This document shows positions 1-13,261 of a stretch of DNA of 64,000 nt, piece after piece. The stretch is taken from contig CM059582.1 in the NCBI GenBank assembly GCA_030407085.1, positions 18,643,501 through 18,707,500 of the forward strand, given 5' to 3'. The translations under genes were made by a program, and so were the position numbers. The DNA is from Trichopria drosophilae. Taxonomy: Eukaryota; Arthropoda; Insecta; Hymenoptera; Diapriidae. Numbering within the stretch: position 1 is the first letter of the stretch; each line of letters starts with the position of its first letter. The notes below the pieces were generated by a model. The model did not search any database. It was not told the origin of the DNA and was given only the letters and a program-made list of their open reading frames with translations.

Positions 1-2400
1 GTATAAACATGTTTATTGCATAGAAATTATATTTTTAAGATTTAAAAAATAATCATTTATCATGAAAGCAATAACGTTAATTTAGTACATATTTTTCTGA
101 GATTACCTAATAATTTAAAACCACATTTCATAGGTCTTTTTGAAACCTATTCTTAAAACAGAGGTCACATCACGCAATCGCGGTAAAACAAGATTAATTT
201 CAATGAGGGTTGTTTTAAATGCTTTTCTCTTCTTCCAACACTAAAAATCTTCCAATCTCACTAAAAAAAATATTCATAAATTGGACGATGGATCTAATTT
301 TTATGATTATTTTATGTTGTATTTTAGTTAATTTATTGAATAATGTCTCTTTCCCTGTAATTCAAAAACACAATAGGATCACGTTTCATGTGAGGCTATC
401 GTGCAGCTCGTCTAACCTTGACATCTCATCGTACTTTGAATGTCGGGAAATCTGCTTGTTTAGTTTAAGTCTTTGTGAAATGTATGGTAACTTGCTGATG
501 TGATCGTAGTCTAGATTACCATGCTATAGTATAATGGACATGATTTAAGCTTAAAATCTTAAATTATATTATATTACGAATTATAATGCTTTGTTCGTAA
601 ATTGTTTATTGATTTTATTATTCATGTTTAAATCGTTTTCATTTTGTATGTTTACATTTGCCCGAGTGTGAATTTATAAATTATTTATTGGCATACTTTT
701 TAACTAAATTTTAATACCAATAATGTTAGTCCATGCACCTGATAATGTATTTTTAGTATGTAAAAAGTACACATATATACATATATTTGTGATGGTATTC
801 TATATGATTATATTTAATGTGTTGCATTCACTGGACAGCTATTTGTTTAACATTTTCTGTATATTAAATCGATAATATTTAAATAGTTTCATTTGTAGTA
901 ATAAAAACTAACGAATTATTATTGTCACTAAAATTTTTTCTTAATTTTACTATTCACTGGAACACGATTTAAAACACATGTTAAATAACGATGTATTTGT
1001 TTAATTTATAACTATAAATAGTTATAATAGATTAGTCTATAAATAGCAAAGACATATAAATAATATTCATTAATAAAGTTGTGTAATTAAAAGAAGAAGT
1101 AACCGAATAATCCTATATAATTTTATGTTGGCTTATGAATATTAATAATTTTGCTATTAAAGTATATTATAAAAGTTACAAAAAAAACTGTAATGTTGTA
1201 AATGTTGCATCAAATAATTTAGAATTGAGCCATCGTCCTCCAAGACGAAATTGACTCATTTTATACTAAAGTGAAGTTCACTATTAGTTAGAGTGGAATG
1301 CCACATTACCTTAAGTGAATTCTCTGAAAGTACGTACAGAATTTTTTTAAAAATTCGAAACCTCCATTTATACAGAAGTATCATAGTAAAAATCCATTAA
1401 AACATTAGCAAATAATTGACGTTTGTTTATATTTTTTACAATTTATCATTTACTGTGTATAGTATTAAATATATTAAATACCACTTTCTCTTCATTTTTT
1501 AGTAATTTGTTATTATTTCATAGGTTGTAATATAGAATTATGTATATCGTGTAGTTTATGATATATACTCACTAAAGTAAATGTAAATAACATTGTTCGT
1601 TTAGAAGTTATTACTGTATACTGCGTATTACTGTTATAAATAAAAATATTCTAAAATATCAAAAATCTTTTCAATTGGAACATGGGATTAGGTTTTGTCG
1701 TAGCTGATGTCTAAATATATATAATTTAAAATGAACGAAAGTTTATCCCTTTAATATATCTCATACTAACGAGGCTCAGCTTCATTTTTCTCCATCGTTG
1801 AAACTTCTTAAATTGATTTTTACTACATCCGATGCCTATAATAGTAAATGCATGTAAATGAGCAATCAATAAATTCAAAGAGAAAGCAACATACACATTA
1901 AAAATGTCTTAGAGTAATGAATCTTATTCAAATAGAAAAAAATCATGCTTTCATCTGCCATATGGAATCAGTTATTTTTAGTTTTTTAAGTTGTATTCGG
2001 TTTTGTTATTGACAAGCGTAATTTCCCTAATATGCCAATAGAATACCTACACAAATTTTAATTTTTGGCAGTCATTTTGAATTGTGGAAATCTGAGTTCG
2101 TAAACAACAACCATAAAAATATTGTTAATCATTTTTAACCTAACATACGATGCATAAAGAATTATGTACTATACTGTCTACTATTACTGTCTACATTATG
2201 GTTACCATTTTTTTGAACATTCTATAGTATGGTGTATTCGTTTTACTAACATATTACATTAGAAAAAATAATAATAAATAAATCTGCGATTACTAGATTT
2301 ATACTTAATATTTACATATAATTATAATTAATGTAATTGTTTTATTTAAAAACTTTTCGAATTTCCGTTGGGCTCCATCCATGCGAATTGCAATTATATT
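1..2400. other. A+T-rich sequence, nothing identified
   Basis: I see no gene, repeat array or recognisable mobile element here. The one open frame of note (from about position 219, 94 codons) is low in complexity and looks like a chance frame in A+T-rich DNA. Confidence 0.6.
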
Positions 2401-2416
2401 TGTGACAACCCCTTGC

Positions 2417-2521
2417 GCGAAATTCAATTTCGCACACTGTTTTTAGTGCACGGAGAGTCCTATTTTCGCACTGTACTGCGCATACTAAAACAGTGCGCGA
2501 TGAATTTCTGTCATGAAATTA
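2417..2521. repeat. Imperfect hairpin rich in GCGC/GTGC
   Basis: The segment 2431-2447 pairs with 2481-2499 (cgcacactgtttttag against ctaaaacagtgcgcg), with one mismatch and one bulge over about 17 bp. A shorter perfect palindrome, GCGAAATT-C-AATTTCGC at 2417-2433, overlaps the left arm, so two folds compete. The G+C content is clearly above the surroundings. It could be a decayed fold-back element or a small-RNA precursor, and the sequence alone does not decide. Confidence 0.5.
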
Positions 2522-3040
2522 AAAAAAAGCATATTCTGTTCACTAGTGCAAATCACCTACTTCACGCACTTGTATCGTAATGCACTATTATATACTTTCA
2601 CTCACAAAAATTGTAGATTTTGTTATTAACCTATGAGTTTTATGGTGAGGACTAAATAAAAAGAATGTTGACATTTGCAATTTCAATACAAAAACTTCCT
2701 ACAATAATAAATTTAAGACGAGCCCGAATCCAAGTCAAATCATGCAGCCAGATATGGTCAAAATTTTAGATTTAATTAATATAATTCGTTTTGTTTACTG
2801 ATTCTTGTAGGAGATTGTGAAATTTTGAAAAATACGTTTGGTATTTTTAAAAATCTTCAAAATTAACAAAATGGAGGCCGATTTTCTAAAAATAAATAAA
2901 CTCAATTTTCTGTTTTGTTTAAATTTTTACCATAAATTCTTATAAATATGAAGAAGAATTACTATAAGTTTCAAACGGACTAAACCATATTTAAAAATCT
3001 TTTATAAAAATCAGCAAAGAAAACGAATCATCTTAATTGG

Positions 3041-3235
3041 GTGCGGGTCGAAAACCCGACAAATCAAAAAACCGTCAGGTCAAAAAACCGACAGTCAAAA
3101 AACCGACAATCGAAAAGCCGACAGTCGAAAAACCGACAGTTCAAAAAACGACTGTCCTCCTGACGATGTGTCTTTTTTTAATGTGTCGGCTTTTTGACTG
3201 TCGGTTTTTTGACTGTCGGGTTTATGACGGTCGGA
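3041..3235. repeat. Minisatellite of ~13-15-bp 'aaaaaaccgacagtc' units with inverted half
   Basis: About six degenerate copies of 'aaaaaaccgacagtc' run from 3060 to 3145. After a short gap the reverse complement (gactgtcggttttttg) is repeated from about 3180 to 3230, so the whole block can fold back. The translated frame through it (KPTVKKPTIEKPTV...) follows from the repeat and is not taken as a gene. A related inverted copy lies at 45290-45395. Confidence 0.85.
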
Positions 3236-3299
3236 TTGGATTAGGTAAATTTGTATTATGTTAGGTTAGGTTGGATTAGGGCAGGTTCAGGTATGAAGT

Positions 3300-6200
3300 C
3301 GAAGTGCATTATTTTTATATTTATCCTTTCTAATCTAACTGACATTTTTGTTTTCATCTAACGACCGCAATCATGTGTTTTTATCGTTTTTTTTCATCCC
3401 CAATTTTTATTTTGAAAATCTTATTTAAAATGATAGACATCACAGTAACCTTGAAACCTCTACTAGAATATATACTGAACAGAGTTACCTATGTAACATA
3501 AATTATCTGTATTCAGAATAATCAATAAATAAAATTGATGCGAACGGTTCATGACCTACAAAACTAGAGAATATTTTAGTCTCATCATCACTCGAAATCC
3601 TCCATATCGATTTTCAAAAAATAATTAGGGGAAAATAGTTGTTTGTACTCACACCCTTTGTATTATTGTTATTTATTCAGTAAAATGGCAGCTTAAATTT
3701 AAAATAACTGTAAAAGTTAAATGTTTTAACTGGAAGGCAACTGTTTCTCCTTTATTCTCCCGCGTTTTACTAAACAATGAATAATTGATACTTTTTTATA
3801 CATTACTTATACAAAAGGTAATGCTCCGTATTAAGTATTTAATATCCTTCTTTGACTGATTTCTTTACTTCCGTTGGAAAATGGAGATATATGTGCGTCC
3901 TGAGACTGATAAAAGCAGCAAGGAATTAGCGTGGGTGAAAGTCTTCGCGTGGCAAAATCCATTAACGAGGGAGTAAAAGGTTGATAACATAATATCGTAC
4001 ATGCTAGTCATGAGTACTAGTTGACTATATATTTCAATTATAAACCTACTCAAGCTTTACGGATTTATCGAAAATTCGAAATGTCGCAACCGATAATACG
4101 AGCTATAATTTGCCGTGGTTTTGCGAGTGTCAAGACGATATTCATGGGGTTTCTGGTGCAAGAAAAAGATAACGTCGGATGAAAATACGTGGGCGATTAC
4201 TCGTAATGACATGTCGTGTAAGCTATAATTGAAACGGATAAATCTTCCGTCCTTGGATCGAACTTGAAAGTGTTTAGTCCAAACAGAATTATCATAGTGT
4301 GGATATTATAAAAAATAATTTCAATGCCACGAAATTATCGATTTTTAAAAATGAAGGCATTTTATTTTAGAAAATAATTTTTAGTATCCAAACTTGACTC
4401 ACAAACTCCGAAATATTGAAAATTGAGTTCATTAAAAATTAAACTCAGCATATATTGAAAATCGTCACGCTAATTAAAAAAATTCAGCGTTGTAAATATT
4501 TGTTACAAATGTTTTTTATGTAATTTTATGATATTCCAAAATTATTATTTTTTTTTATTTATTTATTATTTAACAGGCGCAATTTGCTCATTTACTCATT
4601 TGTTGCTAATATTTTTGAAGAATAAACAGTAAAAATCGATTACTGTTAGCTCCTGGATATCATTGAAGCATAAATTTACAATAAAAATATTTTAAATATA
4701 CAAAATAAGGTGAGAAATAAATTGAATCTATAGCCAGAAAGCGTACGGAAGAGAGTAAATGATATTCTTGTCAAGGCTTACAAAATGGATGATTCTCTGA
4801 CATAATCAGATTTATAAAGTTTTTGTTAGAGAAAGAACTAAACTCTTTACTTTGGGGTGTTTTTCAAGGAAATTTTAAAAAACTTAGAAAACTGTCTCTT
4901 TAGATCCTTTTCTTGTGTATTGGAATTTATTTGAATAAAAATTTGCTTTTCAATCTAAAGTACGCTCGAATGGAGATTCGGAACGCATTTCATGATTGGA
5001 AACGGTGATTGCGTTCTATTTACGTTCGTTTTGAAATGTACATATGCTTTTTTTACCGATTCAATATCTCTACTTCGTTATTAGATGTTAGAAATACGAG
5101 AAAAACAATTCTTCGAAAGTTGTTTATTGCTTTTGTTTATTTAATAACGTCTCCTTAGCTATTACGCACAATTATATTGTTTACAATATTTAAAAATACA
5201 TTCTGAAGATATTATCACCTCACCTGGTAGTTCGTAATAAAAACTAGAAAATTCCGTTCAAATTCAGCTTTAAATAAAATTTTCTTTTCGATAGAAAGTA
5301 TTGGGTGAATTTTCTACACAGTTGTTTTTCAAAATTAAGAAAAATCGGCGCAAAATTGGTTCCTTTTTATTCTCTGTTTTCTGTCACGTGTTTGACACAC
5401 CCCAGGGTTCTTAGATGCTGCTCTCTTCTATTCATTACATGTATGAAGATCGATATGGCAACAGTCAGCGTAATCGAGGTTAGATAAAATCGGACATTTA
5501 TTATATCGACACCACCAATAGGTAGAAATGTCGACCAAAAATAAATAAATCAAGATAATAAGGTGGATGGGAGGGAATCGTGAGAGAGCAGCAATTAGGG
5601 AAGATGGGGGCGTGAGAAATATGGGACCAAATGAATGAAAAAAAAGAAACTAAAAAATAGGGAGGGTATAAGCAATAGAATATTATTCAAGTTTATTTAA
5701 ATATCGTAGTTTAGAATAAATTGATTATCGACAAAAATGTGTTAGATGTCGAACTTACTTCAGTATGATTACCTGCAAAAAATGATTGATTTCAAGAAAT
5801 CTACCGCGTGGAAAATTTTCTTGTTTTAAGGTTATATTTGTGTATAGATGAAGAATATATAAACATTTTTAATCTTCCAAGGCCTAAACAGTTATAGTTA
5901 CACATTTAAAACATTTATTTTTGTATTTGCAAGTTTTTATTCGATCAACAAATTGAAGGTTCATGGTATAGAAAAATATAAAAGAAAATTCTTAATTTGT
6001 CTTTGAGTTATGACTGCATCAAATCAGATCAATGTATTTTCGATATGTGATTATAGCAAGAAATAATGAAAAGAAATACCCTATAATTAAATGGAAGCTT
6101 TAAGAAAATTGCTAAAATAAAAAGCAGTACGGCAGATAGCCAAAGAAAATACAAATCGTAACTTTGTGTAATTAGAATTTAAAGTTGTCAGGTTAGAATT

Positions 6201-7520
6201 AAATACATAATGATATATAAAATAATGAGATATAAAACAACAAATTATTAAACGCTGGGGTTAAAGTTATGATAAAATTCTGTTTAATTCTAACATCAAA
6301 GCGAATAAACTACAAATTAATAACCATCGTTTGGTCAGATATTTTGCAACATAAAGTTGTCTGTATTCTGAAACTCAAATTAAATTAACTCACTCTCAAT
6401 GGAAGAGCAAAAGTGAAACAGTAGCCGTCTGTATATTCTGCAAAGTTTCGTATGCGCCTACACAACTGAAATTTTCATAAAGTAACATTCGAAATCGTGT
6501 AATTAAAAAGGACAATTTTATTCAGTTATATGAGTTAATTTTATTATGATTTTGTATTACTGAAAATACCTCTAAAATCGTTTTTTTATAGTGCATATAG
6601 TGAGACCTCAATTAAGTTTATTGAGTAAACACCAAGAATTTACAAAAACGACAGAAATCTAAAGTCAGTCTCTATTTATATTTGCGAATAATTAATAAAG
6701 TTTCTAATGGAGTTATCGTGTTCTGGAAGCTATAATATAGAAATTCTCTCAATGTACATTAATTCTACTTTACTTTTACCGTAATGATAGTATATGACTC
6801 CTACTATATTTTATATTTTAAACAAGAGATTTAAATAACATAACATGCGTCATCCATCTTTCAACGTTGGAGTGTAACAAAAGAAATGTAACGGAGTTTA
6901 CGTTACGATATAAAAGTATTACATGTTTTTTAAATAGACGACAAAAATCACTAATATAAGATGAATTTTAGAAATATAGTATACTTTCAATCAGTTGTTC
7001 GCAATGGAAATGAAAAATGATGATATAAAGCACTATGCAGTAAAATATGATTCATTAGATTTATATTTCAAAAATGTTTACGGGTTTCAAAAGAGCTGCA
7101 CACGAAAAAGAAGGGAAATTCAATATTTTTGTTTTCTGAATGCAATATTTTACAAAGCTACATCAGCAATATGTCCTTCTCTTAATTGCTTTAGATTTAT
7201 ATACCGTCGCAATTTATATCATATTAAAATTTATTTTCATGAAATATACTTTCATATACTCTTGTATTTTATAATGAAGTATTTTATTGTCTGCAAATTG
7301 AAAACATTGAGAGAAAAGAATCTTTTCCAAAACGCGAAGAGGATAAAAATTGACGATGGAATAAAGTATTTTTATTTTGAAATAACGAAACTACGAAATT
7401 CAGTTAATCGTTTAAGGACCAAATATGTAAAAATTTAACGTGAAGTTTGACACTACTTTATAGTAATATAACGAAATGAAACAAATTTTGGAATAGATTT
7501 TTTGATTGTCCAGACCCTGC
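3300..7520. other. A+T-rich sequence, no gene identified
   Basis: No supported gene. At 4549-4590 a 'tttatttatttatt' run abuts 'aacaggcgcaatttgctc', resembling the tail-plus-stem termini at 22140 and 26926. The 147-codon open frame at 6995-7438 is A+T-driven and rich in Ile, Lys, Phe and Tyr without any motif, so I do not call it. Confidence 0.55.
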
Positions 7521-7522
7521 TC

Positions 7523-8225
7523 TTTCGAACGGTGTATTGAAGAATGTCACAAATTACTAATATAAAAGTAAAAAAATTACAAGCATTTATTTAACAAAAA
7601 TCACGAATTTTTAGGTTATTTTGTTATCATTTCCCACATTAGAATACCAAAGATATTTATAAATATCAAGTAAAAAATATTTCGGCTAGAAGGTGGACCT
7701 ATTGTAAAAAATGAAATTTCAAAATGGCGGCTCAAAAATGGCCACATTCAATCGATTGACCCGAACGAAATTACTTTAAACTTGGTACCTCGGTTTTTGG
7801 GGTCGTTGAGTCCGAATTTGATATTACTTTTCAAAAATTCAAAATGTCGGATCCATAATCCAGAATCTTCGAGCACAAAAAACCATCCAGAATGAAGTGA
7901 TTGCGTTTAATTTTAGTAAATACGTTTCGCTTGTCCGGTCCACGATTTTGAATATTTCTCAAAATTTACTTTAAATTTGTAGTCAGCGAATCCAAAAAAC
8001 CCCGGGAACCAAGTTTGAAGTGATTTCATTTGGGTCATTCGACTGAGTACACATGACTATGATTTTGAAAAATGAATTAGCAGCTATTTTTTAGCCTCCG
8101 GAAATTATAAAAATATAACGATAAGTGAGAAAAATCTTACAAAAATCCTGATTTTTGTTAAATAAATGCTCGTAATTTAATATTTTTAAATTTACGACAT
8201 TTTTCGATATACCATTCAAAAAAAC
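7523..8225. mobile_element. Fold-back element, ~0.7 kb, diverged inverted arms
   Basis: The left outer arm (tcgaacggtgtattgaagaatgtc, then 'acaagcatttatttaacaaaaatc' near 7578) is matched in reverse complement by the right outer arm (8145-8225). An inner pair, about 7755-7840 against 7955-8040, carries 'aaacttggtacctcggtttttggggtcgttgag' and its inverse. The inside also has the 'caaaatggcggctc' and 'aaaatgtcggatcc' motifs of the dispersed family seen at 29.8, 44.2 and 61.1 kb. No coding capacity is seen. This is a non-autonomous fold-back element by structure; the superfamily is not determined. Confidence 0.7.
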
Positions 8226-8229
8226 GTTC

Positions 8230-11200
8230 ATTCAAACAGTTTGTTCAGTGTGCTCTAATCCTAAAAAGCCCTTTAAAGAACGTCAAACTGTACATTAAAT
8301 TTATCTGTATTTGTTTCTTAATGGATTAATAATTAAATGGATTGCGACGTTTGATTTGGGTATCCCGAGATGTATCCTCTCTTGATGTGAACATTTCTGT
8401 CGTGAACATGACACTTTTTTTTTTGGGATCCTTATGAAATTCTAAGTAGTCGCATATGTGTCATTTAATCTGCTTTTGAACGACATCGTTTTCTTTGTCG
8501 ATAATTGGCCCTTCGACCTAGTAGGTTAAATCGAGCAAAATTATTTCACTTTACGTCACCTTTAATTTCTTATTTATGTAAATCCGTAATTCTATAAGTT
8601 TCACGGAAAGCATAAAAAAGCGTAATAATAGATGATAGAAGAGTGAAAACGGTAATACGTGTGAGAAATTCTCTCAAATTTTTAATATTCCCGGAACTGA
8701 TAAGTTCTAAAATACAGAAGGCACACATATTGGTCAAAGTGTATATGATACATCTGGTGTAGACGCACGTGGACCAAGTCGAGTTACTCGAAAAATTGAA
8801 TAGATATTTTAGATGAGACGTGCGTAAATGCCAAATTCCATATATTTCTCTGTGAACTGCATAGGTATATTTTTTTGTCGGTAGCGTAGAAAAAAAACTA
8901 TTTTTCTTTTGACTGGGCGTATTTGGATGTTATCTTTCGAGGTATATCTTTCAAAAAAAGCAATGAAGAATCGTGTGACTATTGTAGCGAAGTCGCAGTA
9001 TACATCGATATTCCAATTTAATTCAATTTTTTTTGTTTAGTTAATTTAATAAATTCGTCATAACAAAAAAACTCGTTTAACCGCTTAAAATTTATTTTTG
9101 GGAAGTTATTGGATTCGTGTATAGAAAAGAACCCCACTGGAAAAATGTCTGTGCCTTGTATAGAAAAATGCTGGTAACTTTTTTACCAAGGCTTTATTCA
9201 AGCGCCAATTAATTACTAAACTATTATTTCACTGTAATATCTCTAAAAAATTTAAAGTTAAAATATTGTGGCAGAATGTATAAAGTAGACGGCACTACTA
9301 ATTTGATCTAAATGACGACGCAGAGAAGTACAATTACTACAAAAATAATTTCGAAACATATTTTACTTTCCATAAAATATACAATTTTTGTTTGATTAAA
9401 AAAAACGCGATGATCATTGCGGATGCAATTATTTTATTTATATTACACTGTCTTTTTTTAGTATCCAAGTTTTAAAGCTTGACTATTTAGATAAAAAAGA
9501 GGAATCAGATATTTTTAGATAAGTGACAGTAATGCGTTAGTCCAATCTAGGATTAAGTCGAGGTAATAGTCGATACACGTTTGATCTCGTGAGAGCAAAT
9601 GTTGGTCCAGTAAATTAACGATATCGACGTTTATTCGGTGCTGAGAGTAAAATAATAAATTCATTGTTCTCTCTGAATGGATCCAAGTGTTATGTGAGCC
9701 TTGGTGGAAGTTAATGTGTCAATGAAATTTATGACCCGTGTGGTACAATTGCAGAATATACGATTACGAGCATCGACTCACACAATTCCTTTGATGAAAA
9801 TTTTATCAATAATCTTGCAAAGAGAAGAAAATTACTTAATATCAAGACCAACGATTTTCATTAGAAAGTTAGAAGACTTTTTGAAGATAATGATGAAATA
9901 GAAAAGCTTAAAATAATACACAATTTTATACGGAAAATTTCTTTTCTATTTGCACTAAATTTTTTAAAATACAAAATGGTTATGAAATGAATATGAATTC
10001 ATGAATTTATACCAATAATCGAAAAATGTATCGTATTAAATTTAAAAATGAACAGGGCATTCTCAGTCTTATAACGTTCTGTGGAAAAATGTAAGTAGAA
10101 GTTCACTTTATTATTAAATCTTTAGGACTGCGTGGAATCTTAAGTACGTAATATAGCAATATTTCTGCTCAATTGGATTACTGCACTTAATAATATGAAT
10201 GTTATTACCCATCTTTAGAATACTTTAACCCTGGAAAGAATTTGTATCCTCACCTCCCATCAATCGTTTTTTATGACATCAATTTCTAATATGAAGAATA
10301 AGTGATGGTAAAGATTTTTTCTTCTCATAAAATTTGAATGGCAAATGTAATAACGACTTTGATTTCATGAGAAAATATGAATTATTATTATTATAATAAA
10401 ATTTAATGTAAGAAATTATATCCACTCAAAAATGAATTTTAATGCGCTATTAAAATAAATCAGTAGAAAATATCTCTTTTACTGTCTAGAGTGTTTCTTT
10501 CTTTTAGGATAATTCAACTCACGCGTCTAAGCTGATATTTTAAAAATTTAAAATGATTTTTTTGAGTTTTCTTTATAACGATAATCATGTTTTTATTTAA
10601 TTTGATAAAATGCTCATCAAATTTAAATAAAAGCAGGATTAAAATAACGGCTTAGTCTGGATATTTATGATGGAATGCAAATAATTAATAAGTCTTTATA
10701 AGCAGGATTAATTTTATTTACATTTTACATAAAGTATGGCGCCATCTCTTAAGTCGATCTGCAGCTCTTGCAAAATTTAAGAAATAAATAAGTATTAAAT
10801 ATTTTTTAAAAAAGGGGATATCGCTTGTTGATGAAATAAATAAATAAAGAACTATGAGAAAAGATTTAGAAAAATTAGTATCCATCTGACTTCGTTCACA
10901 TTTTTTTATACACTTTTCATCTCACTTACAGTATCGATTTTTTAAAATGCAATTTCCTGCCTCTACAGGCCACAACATCACGTTTTTTACTCTTTGTCAT
11001 GTTTTTAATAAATCCTTCAATAAGTTCAAGAATACATTAAAATATTTGTTTCGTAAACGTCAAAACTTTTTCAGCTATTCCTTAAAGATAATATCGCCGA
11101 AATCCCTACACTAAGCTGACAGCAGTAATTAATGAAAGTAGTTAACGTTTAATAGTTTTTTATTATTGCATAAGTTTCGAGTCTTTTATTTTTACTCTTA

Positions 11201-12110
11201 CGTAATATTACAAAATAAATATATTTGGAAAATATGTTAAACTTCATCGTTATTTTATAAATTAGGATGTATTTAGTTTTATAGTAAAATTCATGAGCAG
11301 TAAAATGATCTGTTATCTGATTTTTAATAACAAATACATTGTTTTTGTAATTTTGTAATACAAATTTGTAGACAATGCTTTATAGATACGAAATAATTAT
11401 AGCCAGTTTCAATAATTTTTCTGGAACTGCATTTTATTTTTGAAACTGTAAAGTTACGAAAACTGTTATTCCTTCTTTACATTCTGAAGGATGAATTCTC
11501 GTAGAAAAGATATCCATTAAATTTTGATCAAATGAGACATTCACTTTTATGTTATACGAATCTTTTAAAATTATCTTCTAAATCTGGTTCAGTGGGGTCT
11601 TTATTGATATGAAAAATAACTTTAAACTTTCACTGAATTATTTTCTTTAATCAAGTTAGGTGTAAGGGAGATGAACTTTAATGGCCATCATCTATCACGT
11701 TTACTTTGACCAAAATTCTATTGATTTCTTTTTAGTAGACTATTAAATTTAGTAAAATAGATTTATATATAAAATAAACAAAGAACATAATGCATACATA
11801 AGTCGTTTGACAACAAAATAGAAGATACTTATTGGATGAGAATTCGACAATTATAATCAAATGAGATTTTACTTCAATTTCTCTCAAATGTTTATGTAAT
11901 TTTGTTAAATTTTACACATTTTGTATTTCTCGTATATTCTCATGTTTGTCTAAGGAACTTTTGCTTCATGATAATGAATATTATTTGTCTATTTTTCTAT
12001 TTTTTATATTTATTAAAATCATTCTTTCAGTTTCTTCGAGAAATATTTTCAAGAAATCAAGAAATACAATGCTATGCACAAAACTCAAAAAGGCATGCAC
12101 TAATTAGAAA
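8230..12110. other. A+T-rich sequence, no gene identified
   Basis: No supported gene or clear element. The small frames at 9701 and 11902 lack motifs. A stretch at about 9530-9750 is less A+T-biased than its neighbours, but no exon with both splice sites could be defined. Confidence 0.5.
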
Positions 12111-12115
12111 AAGTG

Positions 12116-12213
12116 GCTAGATCGATTATCCGAGTCAAATGAATGATAAAAAAATGAACACTTGGTCTTCTTTTGTTCAAGTAGTTGACGTTTCGAAATA
12201 GTGACGCTGTCGT
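12116..12213 (-). repeat. 98-bp direct repeat, copy 1 (Penelope-terminus-like)
   Basis: This block is almost identical to 12786-12883, differing at about three positions. Read on the minus strand it contains 'TTTCGAAACGTCAACTACTT' followed by a T/A-rich tail. That GAAACGTC core is like the downstream half of the hammerhead motif found in termini of Penelope-like elements. The upstream CUGANGA half is absent, so it would be truncated. It ends exactly where the left arm of the large inverted repeat begins. Confidence 0.6.
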
Positions 12214-13261
12214 TTCATTACTTACGGTCCACCTTTGTGAATTACTTTGTGAAACGAAAGATAATTTTACTAATTTTACTAATCGTGAAAGTGTACACTG
12301 AAAAAAATTCTTAGTTGATTTGACTACTTTTAATTACTGAAAGTATTTCAATATTGGTCCTCAACGGAATTTTATAGGTTATAGTTACAACTATAAAGGA
12401 GTTAAATCAACAAAAAATATAGTTATGGAAACAACATTTTGGCAGTTAACTCTACTAGAATTAAAAACATTTTTTAGATTCTAACTACCTAGTACACTAA
12501 AAACTATTCAACATGCTGGAGCGAAATATTTTTAATTTAATTTAGCAGAACTACATTTTTAGTTGATTTAACTTCTTTACGGTAGTAACTTAGAAAATTT
12601 ACTTGAAGCATATCGAACTACTCTGCGTAGTCAAAGAATACACATCTACTAAGAATTTGTCTGGAATTTTTTTTAGTGGGATTATTTTTAGTGCAGCTAT
12701 TGGCGGTTGGTTTTTTATTATATTAGTGCATATTAAATAAAATTCGTGAATTTAACACTCGGTGAAGTTTTCAAATTCGAAAAATTGGCTAGATTGATTA
12801 TCCGAGTCAAATGAATGATAAAAAAATGAACACTTGGTCTTGTTTTGTTCAAGTAGTCGACGTTTCGAAATAGTGACGCTGTCTTTACTACCGTAAAGAA
12901 GTGAAATCAACTAAAAATGTAGTTCTGCTAAATTCAATTAAAAATATATCGCTCCAGCATGTTGAATAGTTTTTAGTGTACTAGGTAGTAAAACTCTAAA
13001 AAATGTTTTTAAATGTAGTGGAATTAACTGCCAAAATGGCGTTTCCACAACTATATTTTTAGTTAATTTAACTACTTTATAGTTGTAACTATAACCTATC
13101 AAATTCCGTTGGGGATCAATTGAAATACTTTCAGTAATTAAAAAATAGTCAAATCAACTAAGAATTTTTTTCAGTGTACACTTTCACGATTAGTAAAATT
13201 AGTAAAATTATCTTCGGTTTCACAAAGTAATTCACAAAACTAAACCGTAAGTAATGAAACG
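12211..13261. mobile_element. Large fold-back element, ~378-bp arms
   Basis: The left arm 12211-12588 is the inverted complement of 12884-13261 with scattered differences. Outer ends read cgtttcattacttacggt and accgtaagtaatgaaacg; inner ends read 'acttctttacggtagtaa' and its complement. Inside each arm is a nested terminus (tacactgaaaaaaattc...), a pattern like the ends of many insect MITEs. The spacer at 12589-12883 contains copy 2 of the 98-bp direct repeat. There is no transposase, so this is non-autonomous. Confidence 0.85.
12786..12883 (-). repeat. 98-bp direct repeat, copy 2 (Penelope-terminus-like)
   Basis: Near-identical to 12116-12213 and in the same orientation. It abuts the inner end of the right fold-back arm. 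On the minus strand it reads 'TTTCGAAACGTCGACTACTT'. Both copies end at the same base (cgctgtc on the plus strand), so they share a fixed boundary rather than a random truncation. Confidence 0.6.

Noticed and set aside
3037..3264. Apparent KPT-repeat protein
   Set aside because: The repeats come from a DNA minisatellite that recurs, inverted, in a RabGAP intron.
6995..7438. 147-codon plus-strand open frame
   Set aside because: Composition is dominated by Ile, Lys, Phe, Tyr and Asn as expected from random A+T-rich DNA. It has no motif, splice context or G+C change.
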